From Planctomycetota bacterium (lineage in GTDB: Bacteria; Planctomycetota; PUPC01; DSUN01): a stretch of 6,835 nucleotides of DNA. Of the stretch, positions 1 to 6,366 are shown one piece after another. How positions within the stretch are numbered: the stretch's first letter is position 1; each line of letters opens with the position of its first letter. The stretch lies in the NCBI GenBank assembly GCA_016872875.1, contig VGYW01000440.1:1-6835 (forward strand), written 5' to 3'. The position numbers and the translations under genes were made by a program. The notes below the pieces were generated by a model. It did no database searches. It was not told the DNA's origin and saw only the letters and a program-made list of their open reading frames with translations.

Positions 1-2
1 TC

Positions 3-1349
3 AAGGCCCACGGCGCGGTCGCGGGAATCGGCGAACCCATCCCCTACGACAAGGTGCTCCAGACCGCCGACAACGCCGGCCTCCGCGGCCCAGTGAGCGC
101 CGAGACCCACAACCCCGACCGCAGCGTGCCCAACACGGAGATGTCCCGCCGCGTCGTCGAGGCCATCCAGAAGGCCTGGCCCACTGCCGCCCCCGGCGGC
201 CTCTTCGACACGGCGAAGAAGAAGGCGGCCGTCGTCCGACCCTGGGCCAGCGACCCCGTCCGCTTCGTCGTCGTCGGCCTCGGCATGGGCCACAGCCGCT
301 CCAAGATGGTCCAGGACACCCCGGGGGCGAAGCTCATCGGCGTGTGCGACATCGTCGAGGAGCGCGCGCAGCGCACCGCCGAGGTCTGCGGCGTCCCCTT
401 CGAGACCGACGTCCGCCGCTGGCTCGACCACAAGGAGGTCGAGGCCGTCTTCGTCCTCACCGAGACCGGCAACCACGCCGCCGTCGCCCTCCAGGCCCTC
501 GAGGCCGGCAAGCACGTCATGGTCACTAAGCCCATGGAGGCCAGCCTCGCCGCCTGCGACGCGATGGTCCGCCTCGCCGAGGAAAAGGGCCTGACCCTCG
601 CCGTGGACTTCAGCCGCCGCGTCGAGCCTGGCCCCCTCTCGCTCAAGGCGGGCGTCGCCAGCGGCTGCCTCGGACGCCTCCTCGGCGCCGACGCCTCGCT
701 CAGAATCCTCCGCACGATGGACTACTTCCGCTCCAACGGCGGCTGGCGCGGCACCCGCCGCTGGGACGGCGGCGGCGTGCTCTCGAACCAGAACATCCAC
801 CACCTCGACGAGCTGGCCTTCATCCTCGGCATCCCGAAGCGCGTCCGCTGCAACATCTGGACCCAAGACCACGACATCGAGGCCGAGGACCTGGGCATCG
901 CCACTTGGGAGTATGCGGAAAAAGACACCCGCTGTCTTTTGCCGGAACGGCCCTCCGGGTGCTTCGCACAAAAGACAGCGGGTGTCTTTTTCCGCCCCGG
1001 GATGGTCCTTACCCTCTACGCCACGTCGTCCTATCCCCACCCGACCTGGTACTTCCGTTTCGAGCTGCACGGCACGCAGGGCGCGGTGATTCAGGCCTCG
1101 GGCGGCCCCTTCGACCGCCCGATGGAGCGTTGGTTCCTCGACAACGCCTGGGGCAACAAGGCCCCCGCCCGCGCCGAGAGCGAGTGGCTGAGCAACGTGG
1201 ACAACTTCGCCGCCCACCTCCGCGCGGGCGCCCCGCTCACCAGCGACGGCCGGGAGGGCCGCCGCTCCCAGGCCATCCTCGACGCCATGTACCGCTCCGC
1301 CCTCGAGGCCGACGGCGGCTGGGTCGAGGTGCAACCCGAGTTCGGTTGA
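3..1349 (+). CDS. TIM-barrel (sugar isomerase-like) / Gfo-Idh-MocA oxidoreductase fusion, 5' partial
   Basis: The frame is open from the first bases of the window, so the N-terminus is missing. Residues 1 to about 60 (counted from the codon at 3) include GEPIPYDKVLQTAD and SAETHNPD. They resemble the end of a xylose-isomerase-like TIM barrel, the AP-endonuclease-2 superfamily. After a linker, VRFVVVGLGMGHSRSK (near residue 86) begins a Rossmann NAD(P)-binding fold. MVTKPMEAS corresponds to the family's EKP segment, with T replacing E. NIHHLDEL fits the conserved GxHxxD segment with the catalytic histidine. Gfo/Idh/MocA enzymes oxidise or reduce sugars, inositols and related compounds with NAD(P); the substrate here is unknown. 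Residues 305-331 are encoded by the palindrome at 915-995 and look inserted, because EYA before it and GMVLTLYATS after it would join into ordinary family sequence. Codons end almost entirely in G or C. A GTG at 54 is a poor start because homologous-looking sequence continues upstream of it. Confidence 0.85.
   Translation, partial: KAHGAVAGIGEPIPYDKVLQTADNAGLRGPVSAETHNPDRSVPNTEMSRRVVEAIQKAWPTAAPGGLFDTAKKKAAVVRPWASDPVRFVVVGLGMGHSRSKMVQDTPGAKLIGVCDIVEERAQRTAEVCGVPFETDVRRWLDHKEVEAVFVLTETGNHAAVALQALEAGKHVMVTKPMEASLAACDAMVRLAEEKGLTLAVDFSRRVEPGPLSLKAGVASGCLGRLLGADASLRILRTMDYFRSNGGWRGTRRWDGGGVLSNQNIHHLDELAFILGIPKRVRCNIWTQDHDIEAEDLGIATWEYAEKDTRCLLPERPSGCFAQKTAGVFFRPGMVLTLYATSSYPHPTWYFRFELHGTQGAVIQASGGPFDRPMERWFLDNAWGNKAPARAESEWLSNVDNFAAHLRAGAPLTSDGREGRRSQAILDAMYRSALEADGGWVEVQPEFG
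915..995. repeat. 81-bp nested palindromic element inserted in frame in a coding gene
   Basis: The left arm (915-941) and right arm (969-995) are perfect 27-bp inverted repeats separated by a 27-nt loop. Each arm is itself a small palindrome: 920-927 pairs with 933-940, and 970-977 pairs with 983-990 (8 bp each, 5-nt loops). The loop holds a further 5-bp stem (942-946 with 954-958). The unit is exactly 27 codons, begins at a codon boundary and adds no stop. Its A/T-rich arm segments contrast with the surrounding gene. The arrangement recalls Rickettsia palindromic elements, which insert in frame in genes, but the sequence is not one I recognise as theirs. The true edges could differ by a few bases. 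Confidence 0.9.
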
Positions 1350-1364
1350 GCGCACCCTGATCAT

Positions 1365-1402
1365 TGGCTCGGGGGGACGACTCGACTTGTGCCACCGAGC
1401 CA
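1365..1402. promoter_or_regulatory. Inverted repeat downstream of the fusion gene, overlapping a predicted promoter
   Basis: Bases 1365-1372 (TGGCTCGG) and 1395-1402 (CCGAGCCA) are perfect 8-bp inverted repeats around a 22-nt centre. The pair starts 15 bases after the stop of the upstream gene. There is no T-run after the right arm, so an intrinsic terminator is not well supported. The right arm lies in the spacer of the predicted promoter for the next operon, so an operator is possible. Function is inferred from position only. Confidence 0.35.
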
Positions 1403-1410
1403 TGTAGAAT
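1382..1410 (+). promoter_or_regulatory. Predicted sigma70-like promoter of the two-gene cassette
   Basis: TCGACT (1382-1387, 4 of 6 matches to TTGACA) and TAGAAT (1405-1410, 5 of 6 matches to TATAAT) are separated by 17 bases. An A-rich stretch follows, unusual in this GC-rich DNA. Transcription would begin near 1417, leaving a leader of about 65 nt before the start at 1482. This fits the cassette being transcribed independently of the upstream gene. It is a consensus match only. Confidence 0.4.
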
Positions 1411-1481
1411 AAAAGAGGGGAGTTGGTGGTGCCCCGAGGGTGACACCGGGAAGCTGGGCCGCGAGGAGGAGGACACGGAAC

Positions 1482-2738
1482 ATGGTGGAACCCGCGCTTG
1501 GGACGATACACGGCCGGCATGACATGGTGAGGCGATTTGATGGCTACGTCAGCGACCAGATGGAGGAGCTTGATGAGCGGAAGCTGAAGCGGCCGCTTGT
1601 GAAGACCTTCCTGCTGGAACTGCTCAACGGAGTTCGGTCATGCACTGACGCCGCGCTCAAAGACATCCTGGCCAGGCGGCACGTCAGTGTTAGCCAGATC
1701 GAGGAGGGGCTCTTCCTCGCTGCCGACGGGTCCGGCCAGGAGATGGGCATCGTGGAGCGGTTGCGTCCCCGGATTCTGGCCCTCTACAGCACGGTGAAGT
1801 CCGCCCCGCTGAGGACATGGGTCACGCAGTTCGTTCGGCCCAGCCCGGAACTCGACCACGTTTGGCTGAGCGGGCTCACCTTTGGCGTGCTTTGGGGCAT
1901 CATGCGTCGTCTCAGCCGACAGCATCGTTTCACCCGGCTGGTGTTCACCCACGAGAGCATCTTCGACATCGAGGGGCAAGTTCCTGAGGAGCAAGAGGAA
2001 GAGGAGGAGGCACCCACGCCCCCGGCTGACGATGACGAGAGGGAGATAGTGGAGCGACGTGATACGAGGGTGACGCTCGTGGACCGCATAAGCGAGATTG
2101 ACCATCGGCTGCGGAATCTGCAAGAGCTCTATTCCCCCTTCTACGCCATCAGCCAGTTGCGATTCCCGTCCCCCGTCGGGCGAGGCGGCCACGATTTCTT
2201 CGACGACGGACAGGTCACCAACAGAAGCGAGAGCTTCCGAGACCACAGAAGCCACGTGCTCTTCGTGGTTCGGATCTACGAACGTCTACTGAAGTCCACA
2301 GAGGAGCAAACCTGGTACTCGATCAGGGAGTCGGTCAGCGCGCCAGGCGCGTTCCGCCGCATTGTGGGCGCCCCTGTAGTCATTCGCTTCAGGGAGCCAT
2401 TGCGACCGGAGGTGTTCGACTACTGGGTTAGTGCGACATTCGAGCGGAAGAGGGGCAGCAAGTTCCGCCTCTGGGGCCAGCCTATTCGGCTCGGGCCGAC
2501 CAAAGTGCATGTGTACGGCGCTGACAGGCACCTATGGCAACCCCTGTTCCTCGAGTTCTCCGCAAAGGGCTGCATCGCCATCGTACCCAACGGGACATGT
2601 GGGAACACCGTCCACCGCCTTGTGACAAACATCCAGCGGTACCTTGATCCCGGTGCCAGGACCTTCATTGGGGACAGGACCTACGAGGCGGTGGTTGAGC
2701 AATCCGCCGAAGGGGTGCCATATGAACCCGAAGGCTGA
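1482..2738 (+). CDS. Protein of unknown family, first gene of nuclease cassette
   Basis: A 418-residue soluble protein that I do not recognise. The ATG at 1482 is chosen because a strong purine-rich ribosome site (GAGGAGGAGG, 1463-1472) lies 9 bases upstream; the frame extends back to a GTG at 1440 with no comparable site. The N-terminal third (1-165) looks helical. An acidic, proline-containing linker (about 168-191, with EEQEEEEE and DDDERE) leads to a likely coiled-coil-like helix (195-217). A mixed, probably beta-containing C-terminal region follows (about 290-400), including LFLEFSAKGCIAIVPNGTCG and FIGDRTYEAVV. No signal peptide or convincing membrane segment is seen. Its 3' end overlaps the next gene by 17 bases, so the two are probably translationally coupled and act together. 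Third codon positions are much more mixed than in the flanking enzymes, suggesting separate ancestry. A sensor or partner subunit for the nuclease-like protein is a guess. Confidence 0.85.
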   Translation: MVEPALGTIHGRHDMVRRFDGYVSDQMEELDERKLKRPLVKTFLLELLNGVRSCTDAALKDILARRHVSVSQIEEGLFLAADGSGQEMGIVERLRPRILALYSTVKSAPLRTWVTQFVRPSPELDHVWLSGLTFGVLWGIMRRLSRQHRFTRLVFTHESIFDIEGQVPEEQEEEEEAPTPPADDDEREIVERRDTRVTLVDRISEIDHRLRNLQELYSPFYAISQLRFPSPVGRGGHDFFDDGQVTNRSESFRDHRSHVLFVVRIYERLLKSTEEQTWYSIRESVSAPGAFRRIVGAPVVIRFREPLRPEVFDYWVSATFERKRGSKFRLWGQPIRLGPTKVHVYGADRHLWQPLFLEFSAKGCIAIVPNGTCGNTVHRLVTNIQRYLDPGARTFIGDRTYEAVVEQSAEGVPYEPEG

Positions 2739-3837
2739 GGAATTGGTCAGGGATCCCCTCTTCCAGGTGAACGCGCTGCTCTGGCTCGCCCAACCGTTGC
2801 CCGATGAGAAGGTGTTCCGGGAGTTTGGTGTCAGCCCCCTGGGCATCCACCCTCTGCTACACATGCGGCGCTTCGCTGTTCATGCGATTGCCCCAATGCT
2901 GCTTGTGCCACTCGACGTCCGGCTGGCCGCGCAGAACGCTGGTATCCCGATCCAGGAAGGCGCAAGACCGGACGTAGTGCTCAGCCGTGAGCGGGACCTC
3001 AAGTTCCTCCTCGTCGAGTGCAAGGCATCTTCATTTGGCCCCGGCCCGTCCAAGAGCGTCGAGCAAGCCCGAGCCCTCATGATCGCGGCGGGGCCGCGGG
3101 CGAGTGAAGTCTTTGCCGAGCAAGTCAAGGCTGCCTTGCTCAGCTACGAACTCCCCGATTCGGCATGCGCAGGGATGATGGGGACCCTGGCGAGGGTGGC
3201 GGAAGAGATGCACGCCAGAGGCCTGCCGGCCGGGCCTCTCTCCACCTTGGGCCTGCGGAGTTCGGAGACGGAAGTCAGTGTTGTCATTGATTCCGAGTTG
3301 GCGGCCTTTCTCGGCGTCCAGCCCGGCGCGTTCAAGTTCATCGCGCTGGAGCCAGGTGATGACCCACGACCGCTGTACTTCATTCCTTACGACCCGGATG
3401 CGCAGGGATCGGCGGAAGAGACGGCCTTTTGCCGGGCGGTGCTCTTCCGGCGGATGCATGCGAGCGTCGTCGCCGCCATAGGGCGCGCCTTCCCACCGAC
3501 CGAGAGAATCTTCGAGCACGGAGCGGTCCTCAACGACGCGATGTTCGGGATGTACGGACACTGGGACAACAAGGCTTCGGCAAAACACATGCGAGACCTC
3601 TTCAAGCAGTTCATGACCGCCATCCAGCAATCCGTCAACTCGGAGCTGACTGGCGCGATCGCCTTCGAACCCGGCCGAGGCTGGAAGGTCAAGATCGGTG
3701 ACGAGGACGCGCATGAGGCCATTATCGATGCGCTGACCCGCTTCTCCGCCGAAACCCTAACTGCCCAACCCAAGCCTCCTATCGAACTCTTCGATGTCCT
3801 GGAGGATGACGAACCTCAGGCACCCTCGAGCAACTGA
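2722..3837 (+). CDS. Predicted PD-(D/E)XK nuclease-like protein, second gene of cassette
   Basis: A 371-residue protein. The ATG at 2722 is preceded by GAAGGGG (2710-2716) 5 bases upstream and overlaps the end of the previous gene; the frame extends back to 2644, but that stretch lies wholly inside the upstream gene. Residues 82-101 contain RPDVVL, a hydrophobic strand and LLVECKAS. D84, E99 and K101 match the D-X(n)-E-X-K active-site pattern of the PD-(D/E)XK fold, with a following helix containing E114 and Q115. Families with this core cut or process DNA and occur in restriction, repair and antiphage systems. The rest, including FGMYGHWDNKASAKHMRDLFKQF (273-295, described by its key residues G275, W281 and K288) and an acidic C-terminus (358-365), matches nothing I know. 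It need not be an active nuclease, since the motif is short. Codon use matches its partner and differs from the neighbouring enzymes. Confidence 0.8.
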   Translation: MNPKAEELVRDPLFQVNALLWLAQPLPDEKVFREFGVSPLGIHPLLHMRRFAVHAIAPMLLVPLDVRLAAQNAGIPIQEGARPDVVLSRERDLKFLLVECKASSFGPGPSKSVEQARALMIAAGPRASEVFAEQVKAALLSYELPDSACAGMMGTLARVAEEMHARGLPAGPLSTLGLRSSETEVSVVIDSELAAFLGVQPGAFKFIALEPGDDPRPLYFIPYDPDAQGSAEETAFCRAVLFRRMHASVVAAIGRAFPPTERIFEHGAVLNDAMFGMYGHWDNKASAKHMRDLFKQFMTAIQQSVNSELTGAIAFEPGRGWKVKIGDEDAHEAIIDALTRFSAETLTAQPKPPIELFDVLEDDEPQAPSSN

Positions 3838-3882
3838 CCCGGTGCAATGCGGCGGCCCGATCATGACGCAGAGGAGACAGCC

Positions 3883-4572
3883 ATGCAGGAGAAGGTGCAG
3901 TACGAGCGTCTTCTGCCCCACGAGTTCGAGGCGCGGATCACTGCCTGCCCCGTGCTCTACGTGCCCGTCGGCTCGCTCGAATGGCACGGCGAGCACCTGG
4001 CCCTGGGCAACGATTCGCTGAAGATGCACGCCCTGTGCTGCGAGGCGGCCCGCGTCGGCGGCGGAATCGTCTACCCGCCAATCTACTACAACATCCCCGG
4101 CGTGTGCAGCGCCGACCCCGCCCGCTACCGGCACGACTGCACGTTCATCGGCCAGCCCGACGTGCAGCGCACCCTCCTCCACGCCACGCTTCGCGGCCTC
4201 GAGCGCACCGGCTTCAAGGTCGCCATCCTCACCACCGGCCACACCCCCCGCGAGCAAATCCAGATGATGCGCGACGTCGCCGCCGCATACGACGGCACGA
4301 TGAAGGTCCACGGCACCTGCGACATGGATTTCGGCAAGGAAATCAACTTGACCAGCGACCACGCCGCGATGTGGGAGACCTCGCTCCTGTGGCACTTCGA
4401 GCCGGGCCTCGTGGACCTCACGCAGCTCAGCCGCGACCTCGCCGTGAAGCCCTTCAACGTCTACGGCAAGGACCCGCGCACCGAGGCATCGCCTGGCCTC
4501 GGCGCCAAGGCCGCCGCCATCATCGCCCGCGACATGGCCGCTCTGGCCGCACGATTGCTCAAGGAAAGCTGA
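3883..4572 (+). CDS. Creatininase-family metal-dependent amidohydrolase
   Basis: A 229-residue protein, slightly shorter than the usual 240-260. VPVGSLEWHGEHLALGNDS (residues 28-45) is the family's N-terminal metal-binding motif: E33, H35 and D44 fall almost where creatininase has its first ligands. TTGH (117-120) supplies the next histidine, replacing the common NGHGGN. DHAAMWETS (159-167) corresponds to the HAGExET region, with E165. The fold binds two divalent metals and hydrolyses cyclic or linear amides; members act on creatinine, mycofactocin precursors, or lactams and formamides in cofactor pathways. The substrate here cannot be told. The start at 3883 is preferred over 3847 because GAGGAG (3871-3876) lies 6 bases upstream. 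It begins 45 bases after the nuclease-like gene, but its GC-ending codons match the oxidoreductase, so it probably belonged beside that gene before the cassette arrived. Confidence 0.85.
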   Translation: MQEKVQYERLLPHEFEARITACPVLYVPVGSLEWHGEHLALGNDSLKMHALCCEAARVGGGIVYPPIYYNIPGVCSADPARYRHDCTFIGQPDVQRTLLHATLRGLERTGFKVAILTTGHTPREQIQMMRDVAAAYDGTMKVHGTCDMDFGKEINLTSDHAAMWETSLLWHFEPGLVDLTQLSRDLAVKPFNVYGKDPRTEASPGLGAKAAAIIARDMAALAARLLKES

Positions 4573-4595
4573 GCTGGCCTTCCCCGTAGCGGCAA

Positions 4596-4646
4596 GGGTC
4601 CCGCTTGGCGAAAGGCCGCGGGACCCCGCAAGCGCGACGCTTGCGG
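4596..4646. repeat. Two adjacent hairpins after the creatininase gene
   Basis: Bases 4596-4604 pair with 4618-4626 (9 bp, 13-nt loop), and 4626-4634 pair with 4638-4646 (9 bp, 3-nt loop). The second has the form CCGCAAGCG-CGA-CGCTTGCGG. The first stem starts 24 bases after the stop codon. Neither is followed by a T-run, so they look like dispersed palindromic repeats, although they could protect or end the transcript. Confidence 0.55.
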
Positions 4647-4740
4647 CTACGCTCCTCGCGCCCCCATACGCTCGTTTCCACGCCCTGCCTGGGGGCGAGC
4701 AGATCGGGGCCGGAGCCCCGCACGATGCACTCCCAAGCAG

Positions 4741-4892
4741 GGTACGTGTCTAGCGGGAGGGGCTTTCCCCCTCCCCCTTGGGGGGAGGGCCGGGGTGAGG
4801 GTGCCTTCCGTATGGCTGGCGGCGACACATGCACCCTCACCCCTCTCCCCGAGGGAGAGGGAGGGCAGCTCTCCCCAGGCTAGACGCGTGCC
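4741..4892. repeat. Inverted pair of diverged palindromic repeat copies
   Basis: Copy A (4741-4804, forward) and copy B (4892-4831, reverse) can be aligned end to end. Outer ends 4741-4754 and 4879-4892 match as inverted repeats at 12 of 14 positions, and both differences allow G-T pairing. Inner ends 4792-4804 and 4831-4843 are a perfect 13-bp inverted repeat. Each copy holds its own hairpin of C/T and G/A runs (about 4769-4789 and 4844-4860). A 26-nt spacer separates them. The sequence type, CCCTCACCCC followed by CCCTC and GAGGG runs, is a common intergenic repeat of GC-rich bacteria. No coding is seen anywhere in 4573-4927. Confidence 0.7.
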
Positions 4893-4927
4893 AAGCGGGA
4901 GCTTGCAACGAGAATAGCGGGGACTAG

Positions 4928-5989
4928 TCAGGGGGCCGGCGGCCCGGGCGTCAAGGCCTTGAGGGCTTCACGGGCGGCGTCGCGGACGGGGAAGAACCTC
5001 TCCTGGTTCATCGGAGCCATGCAGCCGCCGCGCTCGCGTGACAGGGGATCCGTCGCTGCAATCGTCTCCAGGAGCTTGCGGTCCCCCGCCTCGCCAATGC
5101 GGGCAAGGGCGCGGACCGCCCACTCCCGCATCCGGCCCGCCTCGGGGTCAACCGCGAGCCGGAGGATGCCGGCCCGGGCCGTGCGGTCGCCGCGGTGGGC
5201 CCGGGCAAGGACGGCGCAGGCGCGCGGGGGGCCCGAGAGCTTCGGCGTGATCTCGTTCAGCGGCGTGTCGGCCCCGCGCATCTCGGCGAGGGCCTGAATG
5301 TAGCCGTGGTACTCGCCCTCGGCGAGGGTGAAGTTGCCCGGCCACCAGACCTTATCGCCTTCGGCTCTCTTCGGCACGTTGCGGATAACGTCCAAGATGG
5401 CGGCGACCTTGGCGGCGGCGAGACCCTCGCCCGGGTCGTCGCGCAGCACGGCCGCCGCGGCGAGGCGGATCGCAAGGACCTCCGACTTGAGGAGCTCCCG
5501 GATCCGCGCGAGAAGCTCCGCGTCCACCGCCTGGCCCTTGAGCGCGAGGAGGGCGTTGTTGAGGACCCCGTCAACGTCCGAGGCGAGGAGCTTCCGCGCC
5601 TCCGCCTTGTCCTTCAGGCCGGCAAGGTAGGCCTGAGAGGCCCAGGCCTTGAGGGACGGCTGGGTGTCCACCGGCAGTTTCCCCAGCGCGATGTCGAGAA
5701 GGGCCTGCTGGGCTTTGGGCGAGGCGATAGCCTGCAAGGCAAGGACGGCGCGATGGCGGAACGCGAAGGTCTGCTCCGCGCGGTTGAACTCAGTGACGAG
5801 CCGGTCCACCGCGGCGTGCTTCGCCTCGCCGAGCCTCCCCACCGCCTCTTGAACCTCGGGCATTCCGACCCTGACGGTCCAGTGCTGGCCGAGCAGGGCC
5901 ACAAGAGCGTCGAGGGGCGCCTCCTCGCCCGCCTGCGCGAGCGCGGCGAGGGCCAAGGACAGGGCGGCCGGCGCTGCGAGTCTTGTCAC
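4928..5989 (-). CDS. Exported HEAT-repeat protein
   Basis: A 353-residue protein read from a GTG at 5989. The start is chosen because a GGAGG lies 4 bases upstream, a promoter lies at 6043-6071, and the protein then begins with a typical signal peptide: TR, a hydrophobic Ala/Leu core, and ALAQA-GEEAP as the likely cleavage site near residue 20. The frame extends to 6037 but the extra residues spoil the signal. The mature part is a run of amphipathic helix pairs, including RHRAVLALQAIASPKAQQAL, LAIRLAAAAVLRDD and a clear HEAT motif REWAVRALARIGEAGDRKLL, ending with PVRDAAREALKAL. Such alpha-solenoids serve as protein-binding scaffolds; no catalytic residues are apparent. Export suggests a periplasmic location. 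The long open frame on the opposite strand is its GC-rich shadow. The gene converges on the creatininase gene across the repeat-filled gap. Confidence 0.85.
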   Translation of the reverse strand: MTRLAAPAALSLALAALAQAGEEAPLDALVALLGQHWTVRVGMPEVQEAVGRLGEAKHAAVDRLVTEFNRAEQTFAFRHRAVLALQAIASPKAQQALLDIALGKLPVDTQPSLKAWASQAYLAGLKDKAEARKLLASDVDGVLNNALLALKGQAVDAELLARIRELLKSEVLAIRLAAAAVLRDDPGEGLAAAKVAAILDVIRNVPKRAEGDKVWWPGNFTLAEGEYHGYIQALAEMRGADTPLNEITPKLSGPPRACAVLARAHRGDRTARAGILRLAVDPEAGRMREWAVRALARIGEAGDRKLLETIAATDPLSRERGGCMAPMNQERFFPVRDAAREALKALTPGPPAP

Positions 5990-6042
5990 GGCGGCCTCCG
6001 AAGCCTCTGGTCTGCAAGAGGGCCAGCCCGGGGCCATGCTTG

Positions 6043-6071
6043 ATGATATGCCGGCGGAGGAGGGGAATCAA
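6043..6071 (-). promoter_or_regulatory. Predicted sigma70-like promoter of the HEAT-repeat gene
   Basis: On the minus strand TTGATT (6071-6066) and TATCAT (6048-6043) are separated by exactly 17 bases, matching the consensus boxes at 4 of 6 and 5 of 6 positions. Transcription would begin near 6036, giving a leader of about 47 nt before the GTG at 5989. This argues against the longer frame that starts at 6037. Confidence 0.5.
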
Positions 6072-6080
6072 GGGCGAATT

Positions 6081-6200
6081 CGAAGAATCTCTCTTGGCTT
6101 GCCTCCGGGCACCGAAGCTGGCCGTCCGCAGAGGGCTCGACCCGAAGAGAGATTCTTCGCTCCGCCCGCCGGGAGGCAGGCTCCACTCAGAATGACACGC
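6081..6200. repeat. Palindromic repeat with 15-bp arms
   Basis: Bases 6081-6095 and 6145-6159 form a perfect 15-bp inverted repeat (CGAAGAATCTCTCTT and its complement). The right arm runs into GATTCTTCGCTCCGCCC and then CTCAGAATGACA (6185-6196), a sequence style seen in dispersed intergenic repeats of several environmental bacteria. Secondary complementarity (GCCTCC at 6101-6106 with GGAGGC at 6172-6177) crosses the main stem. It lies directly upstream of the predicted promoter at 6043-6071. Confidence 0.6.
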
Positions 6201-6218
6201 TATTGTGGCTTATCTCCT

Positions 6219-6253
6219 GTGCTGAGAAGCACTTCGCTCCTTCGAGCGGAGTG
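6219..6253. repeat. Overlapping short hairpins
   Basis: Bases 6219-6223 pair with 6228-6232 (GTGCT-GAGA-AGCAC). Overlapping it, 6230-6239 pairs with 6244-6253 across a 4-nt loop, with one G-T pair in ten. The two structures exclude each other in RNA. A related GTGCT(A/G)AGA sequence recurs at 6268, which suggests eroded repeats. Confidence 0.45.
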
Positions 6254-6286
6254 AAACTAGCGTTGTAGTGCTAAGAGAGGACCGGG

Positions 6287-6320
6287 GATTCGGAGGCGGG
6301 GAGCCGGGTCAGGCCGAATC
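6287..6320. repeat. Weak inverted repeat downstream of the antitoxin-like gene
   Basis: GATTCGG (6287-6293) and CCGAATC (6314-6320) are a 7-bp inverted repeat around a 20-nt GC-rich centre. It sits 47 bases beyond the stop of the minus-strand small gene and could help end that transcript, but there is no clear T-run. Nothing else is evident between 6254 and 6366. Confidence 0.3.
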
Positions 6321-6366
6321 ATTTTGCCTGAACGGAGAGCCTCGAGGCGAGGGTAGGCCCGACTGC

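Noticed and set aside
44..715. Long minus-strand open frame opposite the fusion gene
   Set aside because: It is a GC-rich shadow of a gene with clear domain motifs; its translation is low-complexity Arg/Ser/Pro sequence.
969..995. Rho-independent terminator (hairpin followed by a short T-run)
   Set aside because: It lies inside a continuous reading frame and the oxidoreductase sequence resumes after it, so efficient termination is unlikely.
1638..2255. 205-residue minus-strand frame opposite the first cassette gene
   Set aside because: No ribosome site or recognisable motif, and the plus-strand gene has a strong start and coupling to the next gene.
1359..3864. GATCAT at 1359-1364 and 3859-3864 as insertion-site direct repeats of the cassette
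   Set aside because: A six-base match is expected by chance over this distance and is not supported by longer flanking identity.
3757..4395. 212-residue minus-strand frame opposite the creatininase
   Set aside because: The plus strand carries conserved metal-binding motifs; the minus translation is an Ala/Val/Gly-rich shadow.
4741..4892. CRISPR array
   Set aside because: There are only two copies, in inverted orientation, without regular direct repeats and spacers.
4573..4927. Small coding frames across the repeat region on both strands
   Set aside because: Their translations derive from hairpins and homopolymer-like C/G runs and show no start signal or protein-like pattern.
5195..6043. 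282-residue plus-strand frame opposite the HEAT-repeat gene
   Set aside because: The minus strand has a signal peptide, HEAT motifs, ribosome site and promoter; the plus frame has none.
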